Source: Gemmatimonadota bacterium (GTDB taxonomy: Bacteria; Gemmatimonadota; Gemmatimonadetes; Longimicrobiales; Gaopeijiaceae). From it: a DNA stretch of 64,000 nt. Below the pieces are notes generated by a model. The model saw nothing but the letters and a program-made list of their open reading frames with translations. It made no database searches and was not told the DNA's origin. The position numbers and the translations under genes were made by a program. The stretch's first letter is position 1, and each line of letters starts with the position of its first letter. Where the stretch lies: NCBI GenBank assembly GCA_022827345.1, contig JAJDTB010000030.1, forward strand, positions 115,222 to 179,221, in the 5' to 3' direction. Of this stretch, positions 35,149 to 44,281 are shown one piece after another.

Positions 35149-37851
35149 ATGAAATCCGCCGAAATTCGCCGCAGGTTCCTGGAGTATTTCCACGCCCGCG
35201 GTCACGCCATCCGACCGAGTTCGTCGCTGGTGCCGGCCAGCGATCCAACGCTGCTCTTCACCAACGCCGGAATGGTCCAGTTCAAGGGGGCCTTTCTGGG
35301 ACTCGAGGAACTGTCTTTCGACCGGGCGGTTACTTCGCAGAAGTGCGTCCGCGCGGGGGGCAAGCACAACGACCTCGAAGAGGTGGGCCGCACGGCCCGG
35401 CATCACACCTTCTTCGAAATGCTGGGCAACTTCTCCTTCGGCGACTATTTCAAGCGCGACGCCATTGCCTTCGGGTGGGAGTTCCTCACCGAAGAGATGG
35501 GACTCGATCCGGACCGGCTCTTCGTGACGGTGCATCACACCGACGACGAGGCGGCGGGGTTGTGGACCGAGGTCGCCGAGGTGCCTCCCGAGCGGATCTA
35601 CGGCCTCGGAGACAAGGACAACTTCTGGCAGATGGCCGACACCGGGCCCTGCGGACCCTGCTCCGAGATCCACTACGACCTCAGGCCGCGCGCGGAGTGG
35701 GGCACGATCCCGGGAACGGAGGAGTTCGAGCGCAGGGGGGAGGCGGGCGAGTTCCTCGAGCTGTGGAACCTGGTGTTCATGCAGTTCGACCGGGACGAAG
35801 CCGGTGTGCAGACCCCGCTGCCGGCCCCCAGCATCGACACGGGGCTTGGGCTGGAGCGGCTTGCCGCCGTGATGCAGAAGGCCGATTCCAACTATCACAC
35901 CGACCTCTTCCTGCCGTTGTTGGAGCGCGTAGCGGAGGTCGTGGGAGAGCCGTACGACCCGGCGGGCGAGGCCGGCGTGTCCTACCGGGTGCTCGCCGAC
36001 CACGCGCGCGCCGTGGCGTTCCTGACGGCGGATGGGGTCTATCCGTCCAACGAAGGGCGGGGGTATGTCCTGCGGCGGATCCTGAGGCGGGGCGTTCGGC
36101 ATGCATGGCTGCTGGGAAGGCGGGAGCCGACGCTGACCGCGGTCGTCGAGGCGGTGATCGACGGGATGGGGGAGGCGTACCCGGATCTGGAGGCCCAGCG
36201 GGACGGCATTCTCGCCAGCGCGCTGCGCGAGGAGGAGCGTTTTCTTGCGACCATCGACGGCGGGATGGAAAGGCTGGGTGCGGTGGCGCCGGAGCTTGGG
36301 GCGGAGGTAACGTCGCGGCCGGTCATTCCGGGCTCGGAGGTGTTCCGGTTGTACGACACCTTCGGTTTCCCGCCGGATCTCACCCGGATCGTGGCCGGGG
36401 AGCGGGGCTATGAACTGGATATGGAGGGGTTCGAGAAGGCGTTGGAGGAGCAGCGGGAGAGGTCGCGGGGTTTCAGTGATCGCTTATCCATTTCGTTCAC
36501 GCGTACAGTTTCCCTGGGTCCCTGCCCTTCGCCGCCCTGGCACATGGACTCCGGTAGTGATGACGGCACTGAACAGGCTTCACAGGCATTCGTGGGCTAT
36601 GGCACGCTCAGTCGCCAGGCAGGGGTCATGGACTACTGCAAGGGTGGCGAGCGGTTGCACCTGATCGTTGACAAATACCCGTTCTACCTTGAGGCCGGAG
36701 GCCAGGTTTCCGATCGGGGCCGGGTCCGCGGCGACGGCTGGAGCATGGAAGTGGACCAGGTAGTCCGCGACGGCGAGTGGACGCTGCTGTGCGGCGACGC
36801 AACCGGCGACTTCCCTGACAAGGCCGTCCTCGGCACCACCGTCACCGCCGAGGTAGATGCGCGGCACCGCCGCGACACCGAGCGCAACCATACGGCCACC
36901 CACCTGCTCCACGCTGCCCTGCGGACCGTGCTGGGCGACCACGTCAGGCAGCGCGGCTCTCTCGTGGCGCCGGACCGGCTCCGTTTCGACTTCGCGCACA
37001 CGGCGCCGATGACCGCGGCCGAGCTCGACAGCGTTGCCGCGCTCGTCGAAGAGGGCATCTGGGCGAGCCATCCGGTCCTCACCTCCATCCGCCCCTATGC
37101 GGAAGCGGTCAAGGCGGGTGCCATGGCGCTCTTTGGAGAGAAGTACGGCGACGAGGTGCGCGTAGTCGAGATCGCGGACGTCAGCCTGGAGCTCTGCGGC
37201 GGGACGCACGTGCGGCACACGGGGGAGATCGGCCCGTTCGTGATCACCTCGGAGAGCGGGGTTGCGGCCGGAGTGCGGCGCATCGAGGCGTTGACCGGGC
37301 GGGGAGCGTTCGAGCACCTCTCCAGCTACAAGCGGCGGATCGGCGAGTTGGCCGGGTCGATGAAGGCGTCTCCAGACAACGTCGAGCGGCGGGTGGCGGA
37401 GCTGGCGGCCGAGAAGGCTGCTCTCGAGGCGCTGGTGGACGACCTGCAGAGCAAGGGCGGCGGTGGTGCCGAGATTCTGGCTGAGACCGAGTTTGCAGCC
37501 GGGGGGCGGTCCGCGACCTACCGAGCGGTACGGCTGAGGGTGCGCAACGCGGGTGACGCCCGCAAATGGGGCGACAGCTTTCGCAGCTCTTCGGACGCTG
37601 CCGTAGCGGTTGTCGGCGCCGAAATGCCCGGGGGCAAACACGTCCTGTTCGCCTTTGCGACGGAGAGTGCCATCGCCGCCGGGGTTCGCGCAGACGCGGT
37701 CGTTCGCGAGGTGGCCGCTCTGGTAGGGGGGCGCGGGGGAGGGCGGCCCCACATGGCGCAGGCCGGCGTCCCCGATCCCGCAGGACTTGCCGATGCGCTT
37801 CGCCAGGGTGCGGAAATCGCGGCCGGCCTCGGGAGCGGAGTGGCGGTATGA
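35149..37851 (+). CDS. alaS: Alanine-tRNA ligase
   Basis: 900 residues. N-terminal class II aminoacylation domain (RRRFLEYFHARGHAIRPSSSLVP, LFTNAGMVQFK, RHHTFFEMLGNFSFGDYFK), then the editing domain with RNHTATHLLHAAL and the zinc ligands in ELCGGTHVRHTG, and a C-terminal DHHA1 domain ending in GGRGGGRPHMAQAG. All domains are complete. The linker at residues about 435-485 (bases 36465-36620) is less GC-rich and reads as an unusual low-conservation stretch with Cys, Pro and Ser. A 130-base gap separates it from recA; no clear promoter was found there. Confidence 0.97.
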   Translation: MKSAEIRRRFLEYFHARGHAIRPSSSLVPASDPTLLFTNAGMVQFKGAFLGLEELSFDRAVTSQKCVRAGGKHNDLEEVGRTARHHTFFEMLGNFSFGDYFKRDAIAFGWEFLTEEMGLDPDRLFVTVHHTDDEAAGLWTEVAEVPPERIYGLGDKDNFWQMADTGPCGPCSEIHYDLRPRAEWGTIPGTEEFERRGEAGEFLELWNLVFMQFDRDEAGVQTPLPAPSIDTGLGLERLAAVMQKADSNYHTDLFLPLLERVAEVVGEPYDPAGEAGVSYRVLADHARAVAFLTADGVYPSNEGRGYVLRRILRRGVRHAWLLGRREPTLTAVVEAVIDGMGEAYPDLEAQRDGILASALREEERFLATIDGGMERLGAVAPELGAEVTSRPVIPGSEVFRLYDTFGFPPDLTRIVAGERGYELDMEGFEKALEEQRERSRGFSDRLSISFTRTVSLGPCPSPPWHMDSGSDDGTEQASQAFVGYGTLSRQAGVMDYCKGGERLHLIVDKYPFYLEAGGQVSDRGRVRGDGWSMEVDQVVRDGEWTLLCGDATGDFPDKAVLGTTVTAEVDARHRRDTERNHTATHLLHAALRTVLGDHVRQRGSLVAPDRLRFDFAHTAPMTAAELDSVAALVEEGIWASHPVLTSIRPYAEAVKAGAMALFGEKYGDEVRVVEIADVSLELCGGTHVRHTGEIGPFVITSESGVAAGVRRIEALTGRGAFEHLSSYKRRIGELAGSMKASPDNVERRVAELAAEKAALEALVDDLQSKGGGGAEILAETEFAAGGRSATYRAVRLRVRNAGDARKWGDSFRSSSDAAVAVVGAEMPGGKHVLFAFATESAIAAGVRADAVVREVAALVGGRGGGRPHMAQAGVPDPAGLADALRQGAEIAAGLGSGVAV

Positions 37852-38138
37852 CCATCGGCGAGTGGATCGATGGAAGCGGCCGCACTGTTCCGGCTGTGCT
37901 CCGGCGATCGCTGAACGCCCGGGGCCCGGTCTCGGCCGAGACGCTGCTGTGGGCCGCGGAACGTGAGGCCTCGATCGCCGGCGCCGGGTCCGCGCGTTCC
38001 CGTGCCGCAGCCTTCTCCCTGCTATGCGCGGATGCCTACATCACGTATGCCTGCCTCTGGACCGTGCGAAACGCCGGCCGCAGCCATGATCTGAAGGGGA
38101 TGACCGCCCGGGTCGCAGGCGCCCCCTGGCAGGAATAG
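37848..38138 (+). CDS. Small protein of unknown function
   Basis: 96 residues: TIGEWIDGSGRTVPAVLRRSLNARGPVSAETLLWAAEREA near the N-terminus, then a helical Ala-rich middle (AAFSLLCADAYITYACLWTVRNAG). No family is recognised. The ATG overlaps the alaS stop (ATGA) and the PHP phosphatase gene starts 3 bases after its end, so it is very likely translated. It could be an accessory protein of the operon; no catalytic motif is visible. Confidence 0.65.
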   Translation: MTIGEWIDGSGRTVPAVLRRSLNARGPVSAETLLWAAEREASIAGAGSARSRAAAFSLLCADAYITYACLWTVRNAGRSHDLKGMTARVAGAPWQE

Positions 38139-38141
38139 CCC

Positions 38142-38960
38142 ATGGCGCAGGGTTACGCAGACTTTCACAGCCACCTCGTTCCGGGCGTGGACGATGGTTC
38201 ACGCACTCTGAAAGAGTCGCTGTACTCGATCGGGCGGATGGTCGAGGCCGGGTTGGACAGAATAATCACCACTCCACACATGTGGTTGTCACACGCCGTG
38301 GGTGGCCAGCTGACGGCATTCTTGGAGCTCCATGACCACCGGTGGACCGGCTTGGAGCTCGCGGTGCGCGCGCGATACCCGGAGCTCGACTTCCGCCGCG
38401 GGTTCGAAGTCATGCTCGACCGGCCCGGGTTGGATCTGTCCGATCCGAGGCTGCGCCTGGGCGGCACCCGATTCATCCTCGTCGAGTGGCCGCTGCATCG
38501 GATCCCGTCCGGGGCCTCGGCGATGCTCGAGCGTATAGTCCGGTCGGGACTCATACCCGTTGTCGCGCACCCTGAGCGATACCATGGGATCGGTCCGGGA
38601 CTCGGCCTCGTCAGGGAATGGAAGCGGGCGGGGGCCCTCCTGCAGGGAAACTACGGGTCTCTCGCCGGCCAGAACGGTCGCGGAGCGCGAGCGTTCATTC
38701 TGCGAATGATGCAGGAAGGAACCCTCGACTACCTCTGCTCCGACTTTCACGGGCGTCGCAAGTACACGTTTTTCATGGTCCGGGGTGCCCGTGCGCTGAG
38801 GGAATTGGGGGGCGATGAGCAGCTGGCAGTTCTGGGCAAAGTGAATCCGGCGCGGCTCTTCGACGGGAAAGCTCCGCTGCCCGTGCCGCCGTTGTCGCTC
38901 GAGTCCGCGGGAGAGGCTGCTCCGGTTGCGGTTCCGGGGAAGGGCGGGTTGGGTCGATGA
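38142..38960 (+). CDS. PHP-domain phosphatase, CpsB/CapC/YwqE tyrosine-phosphatase type
   Basis: 272 residues. The PHP metal site begins with DFHSHLVPGVDDG (His9, His11). Further ligands are in RIITTPHMW, VVAHPERYHGIG and YLCSDFHGRR, in the order seen in CpsB-type manganese-dependent protein tyrosine phosphatases. These usually act on bacterial tyrosine kinases that control capsule or exopolysaccharide export. No kinase or polysaccharide genes are close, so the substrate is open; another PHP phosphoesterase activity remains possible. It overlaps the next gene by 4 bases. Confidence 0.8.
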   Translation: MAQGYADFHSHLVPGVDDGSRTLKESLYSIGRMVEAGLDRIITTPHMWLSHAVGGQLTAFLELHDHRWTGLELAVRARYPELDFRRGFEVMLDRPGLDLSDPRLRLGGTRFILVEWPLHRIPSGASAMLERIVRSGLIPVVAHPERYHGIGPGLGLVREWKRAGALLQGNYGSLAGQNGRGARAFILRMMQEGTLDYLCSDFHGRRKYTFFMVRGARALRELGGDEQLAVLGKVNPARLFDGKAPLPVPPLSLESAGEAAPVAVPGKGGLGR

Positions 38961-39556
38961 CTGACCACGACGGTGTCGGCGGCGACTTCCGTGAACTGGC
39001 GGACCTCGCCCTCGCGGTGGCGGGTGATTGCGACCATGCTATCGCGGCCTACGCCCGTGATGCCGCGGAGACGCTCCGCCGGGGCGGAAAGCTGCTGTTT
39101 TGCGGCAACGGTGGATCGGCGGCCGACGCGCAACATCTGGCTGCCGAATACGTGGTGCGCTTTTCCGGTGACCGGAGGGCGCTGCCCGCAATGGCGCTGA
39201 CCGCCGACACCTCGGTGCTCACCGCATGCGCCAACGACCTGGGATTCGAACAGGTGTTTTCCCGCCAGGTGGAGGCGCTGGGAAGACCGGGCGATCTTCT
39301 CGTGCTTCATTCGACATCCGGGGAGTCGCAGAACCTGGTGCAGGCAGCCCGGGCTGCGAGAGAAGCCGGGATTCGAACCGTGGGCGTTCTCGCCAGTGGC
39401 GGGGGTCGTGTCGGGGAACTCGTGGACATACCGGTTGTGGTACCGACGGACCGGCCCTCGAGGGCCCAGGAGATTCATCTTGCAATCGGCCATATTGTGT
39501 GCCGGCTCGTGGAAGCCGGCGTGAATACAGACGACGAGCAGGGGAGACCCGAGTGA
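38957..39556 (+). CDS. gmhA: SIS-domain phosphoheptose isomerase-like protein (GmhA/DiaA family)
   Basis: 199 residues. LFCGNGGSAADAQHLAAEYVVRF, the Ser/Thr-rich phosphate site HSTSGESQN and ALTADTSVLTACANDLGF are typical of GmhA, which turns sedoheptulose-7-P into heptose-7-P for lipopolysaccharide or S-layer sugars. DiaA-type proteins share the fold, but the Glu and His positions of GmhA (AEYVVRF, QEIHLAIGHIVC) are kept. No other heptose genes are nearby. ATG overlaps the upstream stop. Confidence 0.85.
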   Translation: MTDHDGVGGDFRELADLALAVAGDCDHAIAAYARDAAETLRRGGKLLFCGNGGSAADAQHLAAEYVVRFSGDRRALPAMALTADTSVLTACANDLGFEQVFSRQVEALGRPGDLLVLHSTSGESQNLVQAARAAREAGIRTVGVLASGGGRVGELVDIPVVVPTDRPSRAQEIHLAIGHIVCRLVEAGVNTDDEQGRPE

Positions 39557-40320
39557 ATGGACTGAATCTGCAGTTGGCGGGGAAACGGGCGCTGGTGACC
39601 GGGGGATCGCGCGGCGTGGGCGCTGCCGCGGTCAGGTTGCTTGCGCAAGCCGGTGCCGATGTCGGCATCTCCTATCACAACAGGGCCGACGAGGCGCGGG
39701 CGGTTGTGGAGGAGGCCCGGGGGATGGGAGTGCGAAGCTGGGCGATGGGCGGCGATCTGTCGGATCGGCGGGTGGTGGACGCACTGTTCGAGCGCGTGGA
39801 TGCGGAGTTCGGAGGGCTCGACATCTTCGTGGGCAACGCCGGGATCTGGCCCGTCGCGGACATCGCGGTTGCGGAGATGGAAGACGAGCGCTGGCACACG
39901 ACCGTGTCCGTGAATCTGGATTCCATCTTCTTTACGACGCGCGCGGCGCTGCGGCGCCTGACCGACGACGGCCGGGTGGTGCTGGTCAGTTCGACCGCCG
40001 GGCAGCGGGGGGAGGCCTTTCACTCGGACTACGCCGCCACCAAGGGGGCGATCATCTCGATGGTGAAGGGACTGTGCGTGGAGGTGGGCCGGCGCGGCAT
40101 CACGGTCAACGCCGTCGCACCCGGATGGATCGACACGGAGATGTCGCAGGATGCACTCGACGGACCCGACCGGGCCGCGATCGACGCGGCGATCCCGCTC
40201 GGGCGCGTCGCCACCGCGGAAGATGTGGCTGGACCGATCGTCCTCCTCTGCTCGCCGCTGGCCCGCCACATCACCGGCGAGATCCTGAACGTGAACGGGG
40301 GGTCGGTGCTGGTCGGGTGA
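39553..40320 (+). CDS. Short-chain dehydrogenase/reductase (FabG-like)
   Basis: 255 residues. Rossmann motif TGGSRGVGAAA, NAG motif in VGNAGIWPVAD, catalytic Ser in LVSSTAGQRG, and Tyr-Lys in DYAATKGAIISMVK, followed by NAVAPGWIDTEM. It is a classical SDR of the 3-oxoacyl-ACP reductase type; position beside a sugar isomerase leaves a sugar-related substrate possible. GTG 39553 overlaps the gmhA stop, and its own stop overlaps the cca start. Confidence 0.85.
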   Translation: MNGLNLQLAGKRALVTGGSRGVGAAAVRLLAQAGADVGISYHNRADEARAVVEEARGMGVRSWAMGGDLSDRRVVDALFERVDAEFGGLDIFVGNAGIWPVADIAVAEMEDERWHTTVSVNLDSIFFTTRAALRRLTDDGRVVLVSSTAGQRGEAFHSDYAATKGAIISMVKGLCVEVGRRGITVNAVAPGWIDTEMSQDALDGPDRAAIDAAIPLGRVATAEDVAGPIVLLCSPLARHITGEILNVNGGSVLVG

Positions 40321-41582
40321 GAGGGCTACCGGATGTGCCCGGCCCCGTTCGCGAGTTGGTGGAGCGGTTGGAGGGCGCCGACTTCGAGACGTGGACGGTC
40401 GGAGGTGAGGTCAGGGATTCGCTCCTGGGGATGTCTTCGGGCAGGAACGAGTGGGATCTCGCGACGCGCGCGACTCCGAAACAGATGCGGAGGCTCTTTG
40501 ACCGAACGGTGCCGCTGGGCGTCGAATACGGCACGGTGGGCGTCTTCGCTTCCGATGGCGAACTCTACGAGATCACCACCTTCCGCCACGATGTGATCAC
40601 GTACGGCCGCAAGGCGGTGGTCGCGTTCGCGAGCACGCTCGACGAGGATCTCGCGCGCCGGGACTTCACCATCAACGCCATCGCCTGGCATCCGCGCCGC
40701 GAGGTGCTGCACGATCCTCACGGAGGGCGGCGGGACCTGGAAGACCGGGTGCTGCGCGCGGTGGGCGATCCCGCCCAGCGATTCCGGGAGGACTACCTGC
40801 GCGTGCTCCGCGGCCTGCGGTTCGCCGGAGCATTGAAGTTCGAGATCCACCCCGACACCTGGGCCGGCATGCGCGAGGCGGTGCCCGGGCTGGCGGGCCT
40901 GTCCATGGAGCGCGTCAGGGAGGAATTGTTGAAGGTGATGGACGCGGCCCGGCCTTCCCTAGCCCTTGCGCTCTACGAGACATCCGGGGCGCGTGCGGTG
41001 ATCCTGCCGCAGCTGAGCGAGGGAATCGGGCCCCGCGCCCTGGCGACCATCGATGCCGTGCCGCAGGAGGGCGCGCACACAAGGATCGCGGCCCTGCTCG
41101 CCTGCGGCTTCGGCGAAAGCGCGAACCGCGGAGCAGTGACGGAGTTGCTGCGCGGTCTCCGCTTCTCGAACGCCGAGACGGACCGAATCGCGGTCGCGGT
41201 GGGCGGCGGACTGGGGCCGGAGCGCCGCCTTGTCGACGACGCGGTGGCTCGGCGCAGGTGGCTGTCCTCGCTGGGGCGGCGCTCCGCGGGCGATGTCTTC
41301 CAGCTCTGGACCGCGGCGCTGGATGCCGGCACGGCCCCTGTCGCGGACAATGACGTTCGTCACGTGATCGCTGCGGTGCAGCGCGATCTCGACCGCCCCG
41401 TGCCGATGTCGGTCCACGAATTGGCGGTCGCGGGCCGTGACCTGGTCGCCCTGGGGTGGACCCCGGGCCCGCGGGTAGGGCGCACCCTGCAGCGGCTGCT
41501 CGAGGCCGTATGGGGCGATCCTTCCCTGAACGACCGCGCGACCCTCCTCGAGATCGCCGCAGAGGAGCCGCCTTCATCGTGA
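40317..41582 (+). CDS. cca: CCA-adding tRNA nucleotidyltransferase / poly(A) polymerase family protein
   Basis: 421 residues. TVGGEVRDSLLG is the nucleotide-binding loop, RRDFTINAIAW and DPAQRFREDYLRVLRGLRFA are class II CCA-enzyme hallmarks, and an HD-less C-terminal helical part follows. The enzyme adds or repairs the tRNA 3' CCA, which this genome needs because the tRNA-Gln here lacks an encoded CCA. Oddity: the catalytic DxD reads EWD (Glu45, Asp47) in RNEWDLAT, so the first Asp is Glu. GTG 40317 overlaps the SDR stop. Confidence 0.9.
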   Translation: MRGLPDVPGPVRELVERLEGADFETWTVGGEVRDSLLGMSSGRNEWDLATRATPKQMRRLFDRTVPLGVEYGTVGVFASDGELYEITTFRHDVITYGRKAVVAFASTLDEDLARRDFTINAIAWHPRREVLHDPHGGRRDLEDRVLRAVGDPAQRFREDYLRVLRGLRFAGALKFEIHPDTWAGMREAVPGLAGLSMERVREELLKVMDAARPSLALALYETSGARAVILPQLSEGIGPRALATIDAVPQEGAHTRIAALLACGFGESANRGAVTELLRGLRFSNAETDRIAVAVGGGLGPERRLVDDAVARRRWLSSLGRRSAGDVFQLWTAALDAGTAPVADNDVRHVIAAVQRDLDRPVPMSVHELAVAGRDLVALGWTPGPRVGRTLQRLLEAVWGDPSLNDRATLLEIAAEEPPSS

Positions 41583-42934
41583 GCGACTCCTTCGAGCTGT
41601 TCCCGACCGTGCGCGAATCCGCGCCTGGCCAGCGGGGCGCCGGCGATGCCCGGCCGGACGCCACGGCCCCTCTGGCCGCGCGCATGCGGCCGCGCACTCT
41701 GGCGGAGTTTCGCGGCCAGGAGAAGATCGTCGGCGAGGGCGGTCCCGTCCGTACCATGATCGACACCGGACGGGTTTCCAGCTTCATCCTCTGGGGTCCG
41801 CCGGGGTCGGGGAAGACCACGCTCGCCCGTCTGGTAGCCGGATCCGCCGATGCCGCCTTCGTCGCATTCAGTGCGGTGACGGAAGGCGTGGCGCGCGTGC
41901 GACAGATCATCGCCGAGGCGCGAACCCGCCGCAAAGCCACCGGGCGCGGCACGATCCTCTTCTGCGACGAGATCCACCGGTTCAACAAGGCGCAGCAGGA
42001 CGCGTTCCTGCCCCACGTCGAGGCGGGCGACATCGTGCTGATCGGCGCGACCACCGAGAACCCCAGCTTCGAGGTCGTCCGGCCCCTCCTCTCGCGTGCG
42101 CCGGTCGTCGTGCTGGAACCGCTTTCGCGCGACGACCTCGCAGCGCTCCTTCGCGAGGCCCTTACGGATCGGGAGCGCGGCCTCGGTGCGTCCGGCCTCA
42201 TAGCCCCCGGCGAAGTCCTCGCGCGCATCGCCGAAGCCGCCGACGGCGACGCCCGCCGAGCCCTCGGCATCCTGGAGCGCGCCGCCGGAATCGCGGGCGA
42301 CAATGCGGAGATCACCGTCGAGGCCATCGAAACCGCGATCCAGCGCCGCTTCGCCGTCTACGACAAGTCCGGCGACCAGCACTACGGCCACATCTCGGCG
42401 CTGCACAAGTCCGTGCGCGGCGGCGACCCGGACGCCGCGCTATACTGGCTGGGGCGCATGCTCGACGCCGGCGAGGACCCGCTGTACATCGCCCGCCGGC
42501 TTGTCCGCATGGCGAGCGAGGACATCGGACTTGCGGCGCCCGGCGCACTCGCCATCGCGATCGCCGCGCGCGACGCCTACCGGTTCCTCGGCTCGCCCGA
42601 AGGAGAGCTGGCGCTCGCGCAGGCGACGGTCTATCTCGCGGGAAGCCCCAAGTCCAACCGCCTCTACAAGGGGTGGGGCCGGGCGCTCGGCCGGGCGCGC
42701 GAGACACCCGCCGCAGCGGTCCCGCTCCACCTCAGGAACGCGCCCACCCGGCTCATGAAGGATCTGGGGTACGGAAAGGACTATCTTTACGACCCCGACC
42801 AGACGGGCGGCGTGTCCCGCCAGAGCTACCTGCCCGACAGCCTGGAGGGTGAGGAGTTCTACCATCCCGGCGAGGCAGGGTGGGAGGCCGCGCTGCGGGA
42901 GCGCCTGGCGGAGTGGAAACGGAAGAGGAGGTAG
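41579..42934 (+). CDS. rarA: Replication-associated recombination protein A (RarA/MgsA AAA+ ATPase)
   Basis: 451 residues. Walker A GPPGSGKT at 73-80, Walker B in ILFCDEIHRFNKAQQDAFLP, sensor GATTENPSFEVV, and the C-terminal tetramer region (HYGHISALHKSVRGGDPDAALYWL, RRLVRMASEDIGLA). Acts at stalled replication forks. GTG 41579 overlaps the cca stop. An AGGAGG sits just before its stop codon and probably serves hflX. Confidence 0.95.
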   Translation: MSDSFELFPTVRESAPGQRGAGDARPDATAPLAARMRPRTLAEFRGQEKIVGEGGPVRTMIDTGRVSSFILWGPPGSGKTTLARLVAGSADAAFVAFSAVTEGVARVRQIIAEARTRRKATGRGTILFCDEIHRFNKAQQDAFLPHVEAGDIVLIGATTENPSFEVVRPLLSRAPVVVLEPLSRDDLAALLREALTDRERGLGASGLIAPGEVLARIAEAADGDARRALGILERAAGIAGDNAEITVEAIETAIQRRFAVYDKSGDQHYGHISALHKSVRGGDPDAALYWLGRMLDAGEDPLYIARRLVRMASEDIGLAAPGALAIAIAARDAYRFLGSPEGELALAQATVYLAGSPKSNRLYKGWGRALGRARETPAAAVPLHLRNAPTRLMKDLGYGKDYLYDPDQTGGVSRQSYLPDSLEGEEFYHPGEAGWEAALRERLAEWKRKRR

Positions 42935-42940
42935 CAGCCG

Positions 42941-44242
42941 ATACCGACCCAGCTGCTGGACCCGCGCGGCGACGTTGAGCGGGCGGTTCTCGTCGGTACC
43001 CCCCGCGGCCCCGAGGGCGGAGCCGAAGCCGCCGAGCACCTCGCGGAGCTCGGACGCCTGACGGACACCGCGGGCGGCGTGGTCGTCGGTGAAGTCGTGC
43101 AGCGGATCCGCAGGCCCGGACCGCGATTCTACCTGGGCAAGGGGAAGGCGCAGGAACTGGCCGAAGAGGTGCGCAGGCGCGAGGCCGAACTGGTCATCTT
43201 CGACGATGAGTTGACTCCGGCACAGGGCAAGAACCTCGAGGAGCTTTGCGAGGTCAGGGTCATGGACCGGGCGGAGCTGATCCTGGACATCTTCGCGACT
43301 CGCGCCCGCACCTACGAGGCCCGCATGCAGGTCGACCTGGCACAGCTCCAGTACCTGCTTCCCCGGCTCCGTCGCATGTGGATCCACCTGTCGCGAATCC
43401 GGGGCGGGATCGGGCTCAGGGGCCCGGGCGAGACCCAGCTCGAAACCGACCGAAGGCTCATCGGCACCCGCATCGCCGAGCTGCGCCGGAAGCTGAAAGC
43501 CGTGCAGCGGGCCCAGGCCACGCAGCGAAAGGGCCGCCGGGGCCACTTCCGGGTTGCCTTGGTGGGATACACCAACGCGGGCAAGTCATCACTGTTGCAG
43601 TCGCTCTCGGGCTCCACGCAGTTCGTCGAGGACAGGCTCTTCGCCACGCTCGATCCGTCGACGCGGATGGCGCCGCTGGACGATGGGTACGAAGCGCTGG
43701 TCACCGACACGGTCGGGTTCATCCGCAAGCTGCCGCACCACCTCATCGCGTCCTTCCGCTCCACGCTGGAGGAGGCGCGCGAAGCCGATGTGCTCCTGCA
43801 CGTCGTCGACGCGTCCCACCCCGACCGGGACAGCCACCAGCAGGTTGTACGCGGTGTCCTTGCCGATCTGGAACTCGACCGCCGGCCAACCATCCTGGTC
43901 TTCAACAAGATCGATCTTCTGGACGCGGATGATCTGCTCGCGCTGAAGGAGCAGGCCGCGGCTCCGGGAAGCTGGCCCGCCCTTCATGCATCGGCGCTGG
44001 TGCCCGCCACGCTGGACCCGCTCCGCCAGGAGCTGGTCGCCCGCATCCGCTCGGGACTCAGAGAGATCGCGGTGGAGGTGCCCGCGAGCGAGGGAAGGAC
44101 GCTGGCCGCACTCTACGAAGAAGGTGAGGTACTTTCGCAGAGCCAGGACGGCTGTACTCTGAGGATCGTCGCCAAGGCTCCGGCGGCGCTGATCGGGCGA
44201 CTCCAGGGGCGCGCCGGCGTGCACATCACGGAAAGCGCCTGA
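42941..44242 (+). CDS. hflX: GTPase HflX (non-canonical start codon)
   Basis: 433 residues as read from ATA 42941. Ribosome-associated GTPase that splits stalled ribosomes. N-terminal domain: ERAVLVGTPRG, LAELGRLTDTAGGVVVGEVVQ, YLGKGKAQEL, then RIRGGIGLRGPGETQLETDRR; G1 GYTNAGKS at about 209-216. The first standard start in frame (GTG 43079) would delete about 46 conserved residues. Upstream, the frame is open back to the rarA stop with no ATG, GTG or TTG. ATA 42941 stands 9 bases after AGGAGG (42926-42931); CTG 42953/42956 are further away. It could be a real ATA start or an ATG-to-ATA change. Confidence 0.9.
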   Translation: MPTQLLDPRGDVERAVLVGTPRGPEGGAEAAEHLAELGRLTDTAGGVVVGEVVQRIRRPGPRFYLGKGKAQELAEEVRRREAELVIFDDELTPAQGKNLEELCEVRVMDRAELILDIFATRARTYEARMQVDLAQLQYLLPRLRRMWIHLSRIRGGIGLRGPGETQLETDRRLIGTRIAELRRKLKAVQRAQATQRKGRRGHFRVALVGYTNAGKSSLLQSLSGSTQFVEDRLFATLDPSTRMAPLDDGYEALVTDTVGFIRKLPHHLIASFRSTLEEAREADVLLHVVDASHPDRDSHQQVVRGVLADLELDRRPTILVFNKIDLLDADDLLALKEQAAAPGSWPALHASALVPATLDPLRQELVARIRSGLREIAVEVPASEGRTLAALYEEGEVLSQSQDGCTLRIVAKAPAALIGRLQGRAGVHITESA

Positions 44243-44281
44243 CAGGGTGGCCACATCCATCGGGAATACGAGGAAGCGCAG

